Part shown: one piece after another, positions 14,257-21,088 of the stretch
Numbering within the stretch: position 1 is the first letter of the stretch
Layout: each line of letters opens with the position of its first letter
Source of the DNA: Flavobacteriales bacterium
GTDB taxonomy: Bacteria > Bacteroidota > Bacteroidia > Flavobacteriales > UBA7430
Direction: 5' to 3'
NCBI GenBank assembly: GCA_024959975.1
Contig: JANXFM010000032.1
Location: forward strand, 1 to 21,110
Length of the DNA: 21,110 bases
Program-made: the position numbers and the translations under genes
The notes under the pieces: generated by a model
Databases searched by the model: none
What the model was told of the DNA's origin: nothing
Seen by the model: the letters and a program-made list of their open reading frames with translations, nothing else

Positions 14257-14267
14257 TGAGAAGCTAT
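14234..14267 (-). terminator. Intrinsic terminator of the M14 carboxypeptidase gene
   Basis: On the minus strand, ATAGCTTCTC pairs with GGGAGGCTAT (10 bp, two G-U pairs) around the loop ATTTGTTT, followed by TTTTTT, about 22 nt after the stop codon. Confidence 0.85.
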
Positions 14268-14288
14268 GAATTCTGCAAATAAATATGA

Positions 14289-16106
14289 TTAATTTTCCGG
14301 ATAACTAAAGCTCACTGCAGTACTCAGCTTAATCTGATATCCTTTACCGGGTTCCAAATTTCCAATACCGTTAAAATCCCAGTCCGGCAAATACGCAAGT
14401 CCGTCAAAGGTTTTAACAATATGAATTTGATCATGAATGGAAGCCAGCATTTCTGTCAGATCACCTGAGGAATCTCTTAGGTAAGCAAACATATTCCAAC
14501 CTTCATCTAAATTCATCACAAAAGTCTCAGGCATTATTTTAGTTCCCGTTATGTCCAGATCACCGGCAGAACTAAGCTTCACCTGATAAGCCTGCCCATC
14601 GACCAGGTTGCCAATTCCATTAAAATCCCAATCCGGTAAATAGGCTAAGCCCGCACCATTTTTAGCGATGATCAGTGAATGAACAACAGGAGCTAACAAC
14701 TGTTCCATTGAAGGGCTCTCGGGATGTACATATGTGGAGAAAATGTACCAACCCTGAGGTAGAGCGATCGTTTGGGATCCATCTGAAGAATTTACGTCAC
14801 AAGACCCGTCATCTGTAGTAGCTTCAGGATCGTAGTTTGAAGCTGTTGGATCTGTACACCCCAATTGAATATCCGCTGCCCAAATAATCATCTCCATAGC
14901 TCCATTGTAATTCTCTTCAGAAGCATCAAGTATTTGTGATTCAGGAAGTTCAAAACCTCCACCAGTCCAGGAATCAGGTCTTAACTCGTAGGTAAAACCT
15001 AAAGCCCCCAATCCATCGTAAGACCAATCCGGCATGGTACCACTGGCTAGATAAATACTTCCGTTGGCATCACCGATACCGAATGTAAAAGGATAGTCAT
15101 GCGTATTGGTAATCGCGTCATTCATTGCATTTCCAAGAGTAACAACCTGCTCATGATCGGGCGTTGGATTATTGGTATAGCCCCAGGGACCTAACACTAA
15201 TGCTGAATACGAATGTATGTCGAGATGGCCTCGAAGGTTTGGGATCGATTCCATGTAATTTTTAAGCACTTGAGTTTCCGGAGCAGAAAATGGAGCCGTA
15301 CCCACATAAATATCAGAAGAAGGCAAGGTACTGGTACTCGCTCCACCGTTCCAATCAATATCCCAGTTTCTATTAAGATCTGTTCCTACATAGGAAGAAC
15401 CCGGATTGATTTGTCTGTTTTTTCTCCAATAACGATCTGTCGTGTGCGAATACACATAACCATCCGGATTAACAATGGGAACAACATACACATCAACCAT
15501 TTCTAACAGGCTTCGGGTAAGCTCATCATCCACGTAATTTTGCGCCAGCTGATCGACCAAATAGGTAGTAGCCATTACAGTGACCCACTCTCTTGCATGC
15601 TGACAACCATTAAAAAATACAGCCGGTTTATTTGTTCCACCCGTACTCAGTTTAATTCCTTTAATCGACCTATTTTCGTAAGAATCGCCTAAATCTATGA
15701 TCGTGGCTATTGTTGAGTTACCGGCAATTTCAGCCAGTTTATCCTGAACTTCGTCGTAAGTACGATAGATCGCATACCAATCCGCTCCATCTCTTTGAGG
15801 GCGCATCGACCTCATGTATTCATACTCCTGATCGATCTTTTGCTTTAGATCATCTACCAATATTTCATAAGCAACACCATTTGTGTTTAGCCAACGCTTC
15901 GCCTCTTCATTTACAATCAACTCCGGCGAGGCCGAATGACTTCTACAAGACAAATAAGTAACATCATAAATAGTAAGTGCAGTCTCCATTTCCGGGGTCA
16001 GGGACTCCAGCTTTATCACACTGGTATTATCGTATGGAAGGCTATTATTTTGGCCGTTGACCTGAATAAAAACAAACAACACGATGATGGAGAGGGTCTT
16101 TTTCAT
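14289..16106 (-). CDS. Secreted M14-family zinc carboxypeptidase with C-terminal tandem modules
   Basis: An exported metallocarboxypeptidase that should remove C-terminal residues from peptides outside the cytoplasm. From ATG 16106 it has 605 residues beginning with a signal peptide (MKKTLSIIVLFVFIQVNGQ); the open frame reaches 16133, but those 9 residues precede the signal and are rejected. Zinc ligands are His-170 and Glu-173 (HARE) and His-298 (DIHSY); DLNRNWD supplies substrate-binding residues and Glu-374 (FTYELRP) is the catalytic glutamate. Residues 417-436 form a GCTDPTASNYDP-type motif common in marine Bacteroidota surface proteins. Two related modules follow (about 449-512 and 534-595), sharing the 16-residue stretch GLAYLPDWDFNGIGNL. 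No T9SS sorting domain is recognisable at the end, so the export or anchoring route is unclear. Confidence 0.92.
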   Translation of the reverse strand: MKKTLSIIVLFVFIQVNGQNNSLPYDNTSVIKLESLTPEMETALTIYDVTYLSCRSHSASPELIVNEEAKRWLNTNGVAYEILVDDLKQKIDQEYEYMRSMRPQRDGADWYAIYRTYDEVQDKLAEIAGNSTIATIIDLGDSYENRSIKGIKLSTGGTNKPAVFFNGCQHAREWVTVMATTYLVDQLAQNYVDDELTRSLLEMVDVYVVPIVNPDGYVYSHTTDRYWRKNRQINPGSSYVGTDLNRNWDIDWNGGASTSTLPSSDIYVGTAPFSAPETQVLKNYMESIPNLRGHLDIHSYSALVLGPWGYTNNPTPDHEQVVTLGNAMNDAITNTHDYPFTFGIGDANGSIYLASGTMPDWSYDGLGALGFTYELRPDSWTGGGFELPESQILDASEENYNGAMEMIIWAADIQLGCTDPTASNYDPEATTDDGSCDVNSSDGSQTIALPQGWYIFSTYVHPESPSMEQLLAPVVHSLIIAKNGAGLAYLPDWDFNGIGNLVDGQAYQVKLSSAGDLDITGTKIMPETFVMNLDEGWNMFAYLRDSSGDLTEMLASIHDQIHIVKTFDGLAYLPDWDFNGIGNLEPGKGYQIKLSTAVSFSYPEN

Positions 16107-16143
16107 GACAAGAATTTTAAATAAATCTGACAAAAATTACTCC

Positions 16144-16171
16144 AAAAAAAAAGCTACATAAAGTAGCTTTT
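16144..16171 (-). terminator. Intrinsic terminator of the T9SS cargo gene
   Basis: On the minus strand, AAAAGCTAC-TTTAT-GTAGCTTTT is a perfect 9-bp stem continuing into a run of nine T (16152-16144), 18 nt after the stop codon at 16190. Confidence 0.9.
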
Positions 16172-16189
16172 ATCAAGTTAGTGAAATTC

Positions 16190-17023
16190 TTATTTATTAA
16201 CGATCAAACGTCCTGTAAATTTATTTTCTGCACTTGTTAGCTTGTACAAATACACTCCATTATTGAACGATGAAGTGTTTAAGTTTATCGTTTGTTCAGA
16301 TGCAGCTGCAGTTCTAATTTGCGCTGTATGAATTAGGTTTCCTAAAAGATTAAACACCTGTAAATTCAAGTCGTTAGCATCTGGACTGTAAAATGTAAAA
16401 CGAGTTTCCGTAGAAGCCGGATTTGGTGCAACCACTAAATTACTTAAAGAAGCTTCATTTAATTCCTCAATAGCAACATTAGATTTCACATTTAAAACAA
16501 AGGCAGGTACCAAACTGTTAATTGCAGAATAATCATCCCCTAATTGGCTATTCAATATTGCATTGGACCCATCGTAAGGTATCGGGAAAGTAACATCCAT
16601 AGGGACACCTAAAGGAGCAGCATTTACCGTAACTGTGGCAGTAAGATTTAAAGAATATGTAGCTACGGAGTCAGGGGTACCGGAAAGCGTTACTTCTCCC
16701 CAGGTATTTGGTGTAAACACACAATTTTCAACATTGCAGGAATAGTCCAATCCCGAAGGAGTAGATACACTGGTAATCACTGCGGATACAAAAGATAAGT
16801 CATAATCCGTACCACCAAAATCTATGGTCACTTCATTTGAAGCATAAAATCTAATGGTTTCATTGTACGCCTGATCCAATATTGCGTCAGGCAGTGTTAC
16901 CACAGAACTATCTTCATTGAATGTACTTCCTTCAGGCGGTTCAAAACCAAGTTCCTGATCTTGACCAAAAGAAACCTGAAAAGTTAAGAGTGCTAAAAAC
17001 GATAATGTAAATACTTTTTTCAT
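16190..17023 (-). CDS. Secreted protein with T9SS type A sorting domain
   Basis: An exported 277-residue protein of unknown role. Residues 1-20 (MKKVFTLSFLALLTFQVSFG) are a signal peptide. Residues about 30-190 look like a beta-rich, Ig-like region with no enzyme motif; it contains two cysteines (VENC and the preceding SCN) that may form a disulfide. Residues 193-277 are a typical type IX secretion C-terminal domain: VVAPNPASTETRFTF, LQVFNLLGNLIHT, LNTSSFNNGVYLYKL and the final GRLIVNK. Such proteins are moved across the outer membrane by the T9SS and released or anchored to lipopolysaccharide. It is a single-gene unit with its own -7 box and terminator. Confidence 0.88.
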   Translation of the reverse strand: MKKVFTLSFLALLTFQVSFGQDQELGFEPPEGSTFNEDSSVVTLPDAILDQAYNETIRFYASNEVTIDFGGTDYDLSFVSAVITSVSTPSGLDYSCNVENCVFTPNTWGEVTLSGTPDSVATYSLNLTATVTVNAAPLGVPMDVTFPIPYDGSNAILNSQLGDDYSAINSLVPAFVLNVKSNVAIEELNEASLSNLVVAPNPASTETRFTFYSPDANDLNLQVFNLLGNLIHTAQIRTAAASEQTINLNTSSFNNGVYLYKLTSAENKFTGRLIVNK

Positions 17024-17046
17024 AGAAAATTAAAAATTATTACTAA

Positions 17047-17063
17047 TTGTTTAAACAAATTTA
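17047..17063 (-). promoter_or_regulatory. -7 box and overlapping palindrome upstream of the T9SS cargo gene
   Basis: The minus strand has TAAATTTG (17063-17056), a perfect -7 match, 32 nt before the ATG. It overlaps the perfect 12-bp palindrome TTGTTTAAACAA (17047-17058), which would cover the transcription start and could be an operator. Both are AT-rich, so chance is possible. Confidence 0.4.
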
Positions 17064-17092
17064 ATGATTTATTTATATTTATTACTGTATTT

Positions 17093-17416
17093 TTAAATAT
17101 TCCGTTCCAATTCTTCCATGTAAATATAATCAATTGCTTCTGAAATCGTAGGCACAGCGATAAATAATTCTTCCAGAGCCTCCATAGCCTCTTTACTTTC
17201 TACGACAACAACAAAAGATCTATGCTGTTCTAAATGAGCCTCATAATTTCTTGAGACTACTTGCTTTACACCTTCAGTGAAACAAACCTCACTACAATCC
17301 ACGATCTTATGATCGGTAGGATCTAAAAGTCCAAAAGCGTGTATTAATTCTTCCTCTGATAAATTTACAGGCTTATAAACTGTGTATTTATCTTCCTTTT
17401 TAATAGCCCAAGACAT
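17093..17416 (-). CDS. Conserved hypothetical protein, third gene of the pyrR-pyrB unit
   Basis: A 107-residue protein of no assigned function. It is small, soluble and acidic, with alternating predicted strands and helices (HKIVDCSEVCF, RSFVVVVESKEAMEALEELF, TISEAIDYIYMEELE). The pattern of a hydrophobic strand followed by a helix recalls STAS-like regulatory domains, but I see no definite signature. Two cysteines lie close together (DCSEVC). The start codon overlaps the pyrB stop (TAATG), so it is almost certainly translated with pyrB. From memory, a gene of this kind lies next to pyrB in other Flavobacteriia; that would need a search to confirm. A role linked to pyrimidine synthesis is suggested only by position. 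Confidence 0.75.
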   Translation of the reverse strand: MSWAIKKEDKYTVYKPVNLSEEELIHAFGLLDPTDHKIVDCSEVCFTEGVKQVVSRNYEAHLEQHRSFVVVVESKEAMEALEELFIAVPTISEAIDYIYMEELERNI

Positions 17417-18351
17417 TACGCTTCTCTTTTAATTTTTTGGGCCAGGAGATAAATGACTGCCATCCGAACCGCAACTCCGTTTTCTACCTGATCTAAAATA
17501 ATCGACTGATCGCTATCTGCCACATCCGACGTAATTTCTATCCCTCGATTAATCGGGCCGGGATGCATTACTACGATCTTTTTGGATAAAGAGTTTAAAA
17601 ACTTCTTATCCAAGCCATACAACATGGTGTATTCTCTTAAGGAAGGGAAATAGTTCACATCCATACGTTCCAGCTGAATTCTAAGCATATTGGCAACATC
17701 ACACCATTCAAGTGCTTTGCGCAGATCGTGTTCTACCTTTACACCCAACTCATGAATGTATTTCGGAATTAAGGTTGCCGGTCCGCAAACCATCACTTCA
17801 GCGCCTTGTTTTTGCAAACAAAAGATGTTTGATAATGCCACTCTGGAATGTGTAATATCACCCACAATAACCACTTTTTTACCTTCTACAGCGCCTAACT
17901 TTTCTCTGATAGAGTAAGAATCTAACAAGGCTTGTGTTGGATGTTCGTGTGCACCATCACCGGCATTTACAATTTTAGAATCTACATGTTCTGACAAGAA
18001 TTTTGCTGCTCCGGGATTGGGATGGCGCATCACCACCATATCCACTTTCATCGCTAAGATGTTATTGACGGTATCAATAAGTGTTTCTCCTTTCTTTACC
18101 GAGGAGGAAGCCGCAGAAAAATTAACGATATCTGCTGACAAACGCTTTTCTGCCAACTCAAAAGACAATCGGGTTCGCGTAGAATTTTCAAAAAATAAAT
18201 TCGCAATGGTAATATCCCTAAGAGAAGGTACCTTTTTTATGGGTCTGTTAATTACAGATTTAAAATTATCTGCCGTCTGAAAGATCAATGCGATGTCTTC
18301 TTTAGACAGCTCTTTAATCCCAACTAAATGGTTAACACTTAAACTCGTCAT
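17416..18351 (-). CDS. pyrB: Aspartate carbamoyltransferase catalytic subunit
   Basis: PyrB condenses carbamoyl phosphate with aspartate to form carbamoyl-aspartate, the committed step of pyrimidine synthesis. The 311-residue protein has the carbamoyl-phosphate motif ENSTRTR (STRTR at 57-61), the mobile-loop SSVKKGET near residue 85, MRHPNPGAAK, and HEHPTQALLD. The aspartate domain ends with the HPGPINRGIEI block. No pyrI (regulatory subunit) lies next to it, so it may be a PyrI-independent enzyme. It starts 2 bp after pyrR and overlaps the downstream 107-residue gene by one base, making a three-gene unit. Confidence 0.97.
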   Translation of the reverse strand: MTSLSVNHLVGIKELSKEDIALIFQTADNFKSVINRPIKKVPSLRDITIANLFFENSTRTRLSFELAEKRLSADIVNFSAASSSVKKGETLIDTVNNILAMKVDMVVMRHPNPGAAKFLSEHVDSKIVNAGDGAHEHPTQALLDSYSIREKLGAVEGKKVVIVGDITHSRVALSNIFCLQKQGAEVMVCGPATLIPKYIHELGVKVEHDLRKALEWCDVANMLRIQLERMDVNYFPSLREYTMLYGLDKKFLNSLSKKIVVMHPGPINRGIEITSDVADSDQSIILDQVENGVAVRMAVIYLLAQKIKREA

Positions 18352-18353
18352 AG

Positions 18354-18896
18354 TTATTCTCTTATCAAACTTACCCGACCTTTATGATCTAAACCCTGAT
18401 TCCACTCTACCACTACTTTTTCGGTATCAATGGCATCAACCGTTTTACCAACATATTTAGGTTCGATCGGTAATTCTCTGCTAAACCTTCGATCTATCAA
18501 AACCAACAGTTCTATTTGCTTTGGTCTGCCAAAAGAATTTATGGCATCCATTCCTGCTCTAATACTTCTACCGGTGTAAAGCACATCATCAATGAAAATG
18601 ACATTTTTTCCCTCAACCAAAAAGTTAATATCTGTTTGATTGGGAGCTATCGGCTCTTCACGCCTTCTAAAATCATCTCTAAAAAAGGTAATATCCAAAG
18701 AGCCTAAAGAAATATCTGAAATAGATGTGAGCTCTTTTAATTTCAAATGGATTTTCTGTGCCAGTCTAAAACCACGGGGCTGCAGACCGATCAACACCGT
18801 ATCCGAAAAATCACTATGATTCTCGATTAACTGCCAACACAAACGGTTTACACTTAGATCCAGCTCTTTATGATTAAAGACTATTTTTTCACCCAT
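18354..18896 (-). CDS. pyrR: Bifunctional pyr regulator / uracil phosphoribosyltransferase
   Basis: PyrR of Gram-positive bacteria is a UMP-sensing RNA-binding attenuator and also a uracil phosphoribosyltransferase. This 180-residue homologue has the type I PRTase PRPP loop VIFIDDVLYTGRSIRAGMDA and the family segments LIGLQPRGF, LDITFFRDDF, LLVLIDRRFSRELPI and VGKTVDAI. It is the first gene of the pyrR-pyrB unit. Its -7 box ends 5 nt before the ATG, so there is no room for an attenuator in front of pyrR; the pyrR-pyrB gap is only 2 bp. RNA-based control of this operon by PyrR therefore has no visible target here. Confidence 0.94.
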   Translation of the reverse strand: MGEKIVFNHKELDLSVNRLCWQLIENHSDFSDTVLIGLQPRGFRLAQKIHLKLKELTSISDISLGSLDITFFRDDFRRREEPIAPNQTDINFLVEGKNVIFIDDVLYTGRSIRAGMDAINSFGRPKQIELLVLIDRRFSRELPIEPKYVGKTVDAIDTEKVVVEWNQGLDHKGRVSLIRE

Positions 18897-18901
18897 AGCA
18901 A

Positions 18902-18909
18902 CAAATATA
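18902..18909 (-). promoter_or_regulatory. -7 box abutting the pyrR start (leaderless)
   Basis: The minus strand reads TATATTTG-TTGCT-ATG. The perfect TAnnTTTG box ends 5 nt before the ATG, so the predicted transcript begins at about the start codon. No TTG is found 17-23 nt upstream. Confidence 0.5.
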
Positions 18910-18945
18910 TTAATGTTATTCTAAAATCATCCCTACTTATGGGCT

Positions 18946-18978
18946 AAAAAAAAGCCTTTCGAATTTCGAAAGGCTTTT
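18946..18978 (-). terminator. Intrinsic terminator of rpsA
   Basis: On the minus strand, GCCTTTCGA-AAT-TCGAAAGGC is a perfect 9-bp stem, flanked by AAAA and a run of eight T (18953-18946), 22 nt after the rpsA stop. Confidence 0.93.
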
Positions 18979-19000
18979 AATTATCTACAAAATGAGAAAA

Positions 19001-20887
19001 TTACTCACCTTTTTCAAGTTTATCTTTCAACTCAGCTAGAGCATCAATATCACCTAAGGTAGATTTCTCCACTTTAGATTGAACCGATTTCATACCCTTA
19101 GCAGTCGATTTTTTCTCTGCAGCTTTCTCAGCAGCTAAAGCCTCTTTGAAAAGAATGGTATGAGATAAAATGATTTTTCTGGATCCTTTGTTAAATTCAA
19201 GAACTCTGAATTTAACAGTTTCACCTTTTGTCAATTTAGAACCATCTTCTTTCTCTGAATGTCTTCCAGGAACAAAGCCTTCAACACCTTCAGTTTTAAA
19301 GAGTACTGTAGCACCTTTATCATGCACTTCATTTATTTCACCTTCGTGTTCAGAACCTTCAGCGAAAATCGTTTCATAGGTATCCCAAGGGTTGTCTTCA
19401 ACCTGCTTATGACCCAATGATAATCTTCTATTCTCTGTATCAAGCTCAAGAACTACGATCTCTAATTCTGCACTAATAGAAGTAAATTCAGACGGATGTT
19501 TCACCTTCTTAGTCCATGAAAGGTCAGAAATGTGAACCAAACCATCAACACCTTCTTCTAATTCAACAAATACACCAAAGTTGGTAAAGTTACGAACGAT
19601 ACCTGTATGCTTAGATTTCGCAGGGTATTTTTCTGTAATATCAGCCCATGGATCTGTCGTTAATTGCTTCAGACCAAGAGACATCTTACGATCATCACGA
19701 TCAAGGGTTAAGATCTCAGCTTCAACTTCGACACCTACTTTCATGAAATCCTGAGCAGATCTCAAGTGCGTAGACCACGACATTTCAGAAACATGGATCA
19801 AACCTTCAACACCCGGTAAGATTTCAATAAATGCACCGTAATCAGCTAAAACAACTACTTTACCTTTAACACGGTCACCAATTTTCAACTCCTGATCAAG
19901 TGCATCCCAAGGATGCGCAGAAAGTTGTTTCAAACCTAATTGTATTCTAGTCTTAGCTTCATCGAAGTCTAAGATTACAACATTGATCTTTTGATCTAAC
20001 TCAACGATCTCATTAGGATGGTTAATACGGCTCCAAGAAAGGTCCGTAATATGAACTAAACCATCTACTCCACCAAGATCGATAAATACACCGTAAGAAG
20101 TAATGTTCTTAACGGTACCTTCAAGTACCTGACCTTTTTCAAGTTTACCAATGATCTCTTTCTTCTGTAACTCAATATCAGCTTCGATAAGTGCTTTGTG
20201 AGATACAACTACGTTTTTGAAATCGTGGTTAATTTTCACCACTTTAAATTCCATAGTTTTACCTACATACACATCGTAATCACGAATAGGCTTCACATCA
20301 ATTTGAGAACCAGGTAAGAAAGCCTCGATTCCAAATACATCGACGATCATACCACCTTTCGTACGACATTTCACAAAACCATTAACGATCTCTTCATTGT
20401 CATGAGCAGAATTCACACGATCCCAAGAACGGATCGAACGTGCTTTACGATGAGATAACACCAATTGTCCGGTCTTATCTTCCTGTTGATCTATTAAAAC
20501 TTCCACTGTATCACCAACCGCTAAGTCAGGATTGTAACGGAATTCGTTTAATGAGATCACACCTTCAGACTTACCACCGATCTCAATAATCGCTTCACGG
20601 TCTGTTAAATTAAGGATGGTACCATCAATAACACCTGCCTGACTCTCTTCAGGAAGCGTAGCACTGTACATCGTCTCATACTCACTGTACTCTTCTTTAG
20701 AGTACGTGGCAAGACCACCTTCTGCATAAACATCCCAATCAAATTCTTGTGCTGGAGCTTCTGCTGCTTCTACTTCCGCAGGAGCTTCTGCTACTACTTC
20801 TTCTACAGGAGCTTCTGCTGCCGCTACTTCCGGAGTAGCTACTGCTGCTACTTCCTCTGTTTTTATTTCTTCTTTCTCCTCTGACAT
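19001..20887 (-). CDS. rpsA: 30S ribosomal protein S1
   Basis: S1 binds mRNA on the small ribosomal subunit and helps initiation. From ATG 20887 the protein has 628 residues; the open frame starts 8 codons earlier (20911), inside the structured leader, and MSEEKEE is the plausible start. Residues 1-48 are a low-complexity Ala/Glu/Pro/Val-rich arm typical of Flavobacteriia S1. Six S1 domains follow at about 85-147, 166-232, 253-322, 338-408, 424-494 and 513-577; domains 3-5 carry the clearest signatures (YGVFIDLGGVDGLVH, YGAFIEILPGVEGLIH, FGVFVELEEGVDGLVH). A charged, Lys/Ala-rich tail closes it. The gene has a perfect -7 box, a leader of about 95 nt with interleaved complementary segments, and a strong terminator. 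Confidence 0.96.
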   Translation of the reverse strand: MSEEKEEIKTEEVAAVATPEVAAAEAPVEEVVAEAPAEVEAAEAPAQEFDWDVYAEGGLATYSKEEYSEYETMYSATLPEESQAGVIDGTILNLTDREAIIEIGGKSEGVISLNEFRYNPDLAVGDTVEVLIDQQEDKTGQLVLSHRKARSIRSWDRVNSAHDNEEIVNGFVKCRTKGGMIVDVFGIEAFLPGSQIDVKPIRDYDVYVGKTMEFKVVKINHDFKNVVVSHKALIEADIELQKKEIIGKLEKGQVLEGTVKNITSYGVFIDLGGVDGLVHITDLSWSRINHPNEIVELDQKINVVILDFDEAKTRIQLGLKQLSAHPWDALDQELKIGDRVKGKVVVLADYGAFIEILPGVEGLIHVSEMSWSTHLRSAQDFMKVGVEVEAEILTLDRDDRKMSLGLKQLTTDPWADITEKYPAKSKHTGIVRNFTNFGVFVELEEGVDGLVHISDLSWTKKVKHPSEFTSISAELEIVVLELDTENRRLSLGHKQVEDNPWDTYETIFAEGSEHEGEINEVHDKGATVLFKTEGVEGFVPGRHSEKEDGSKLTKGETVKFRVLEFNKGSRKIILSHTILFKEALAAEKAAEKKSTAKGMKSVQSKVEKSTLGDIDALAELKDKLEKGE

Positions 20888-20905
20888 GGAAAAAAGTTTT
20901 TTGTA

Positions 20906-20969
20906 TTTCACCTACGGATAGCTTTAAAATCAGGTGAAAGAGTTTATAAAATTTTTATTTCCGCTATCC
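20906..20969 (-). promoter_or_regulatory. Structured rpsA 5' leader: interleaved helices (candidate pseudoknot or switch)
   Basis: In the minus-strand leader, in order: GGATAGC (20969-20963), TTTCACCT (20939-20932), GCTATCC (20922-20916), AGGTGAAA (20913-20906). The first and third are perfect 7-nt complements, the second and fourth perfect 8-nt complements, in A-B-A'-B' order. They cannot form nested hairpins together, so they make a pseudoknot or two exclusive folds. The last segment ends 18 nt before the ATG. Confidence 0.5.
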
Positions 20970-20986
20970 TTATTAGAAAATGTGTG

Positions 20987-20994
20987 CAAATATA
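20987..20994 (-). promoter_or_regulatory. -7 box for rpsA
   Basis: The minus strand reads TATATTTG followed by CAC, a perfect -7 match, predicting a start near 20982 and a leader of about 95 nt. The only TTG (21009-21007) is 12 nt upstream, too close for a normal -33; an AT palindrome covers the -33 position instead. Confidence 0.55.
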
Positions 20995-21008
20995 CGGAAT
21001 AAAACCCA

Positions 21009-21042
21009 ATTTTAAAATGTGATAATTTGATAATTTTAAAAT
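21009..21042. repeat. Two copies of palindrome ATTTTAAAAT upstream of rpsA
   Basis: ATTTTAAAAT occurs at 21009-21018 and 21033-21042, centres 24 bp apart, with GATAATTTGATAA between. Relative to the predicted rpsA start they lie near -32 and -56. They could be an UP-like or protein-binding element, or simple AT-rich sequence. Confidence 0.5.
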
Positions 21043-21059
21043 GAAACCTAATCCCTGAA

Positions 21060-21088
21060 TGCTGTCTTACGAACTTGCTGTCTTGCGA
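21060..21088. repeat. Direct repeat TGCTGTCTTRCGA at the window edge
   Basis: TGCTGTCTTACGA (21060-21072) and TGCTGTCTTGCGA (21076-21088) differ at one base and are spaced 16 bp. The following TTGCTGAACGAAGTGGAATC resembles the start of a dispersed extragenic repeat I recall from Bacteroidota; the window ends inside it. Confidence 0.6.

Noticed and set aside
16122..16135. -7 box for the M14 carboxypeptidase (TAATTTTTG on the minus strand)
   Set aside because: The element has one base too many between TA and TTTG, so it does not match the consensus.
19170..19379. Plus-strand open frame inside rpsA, and similar frames inside other genes
   Set aside because: They lie opposite strongly supported genes, have no family-like sequence and no promoter of their own.
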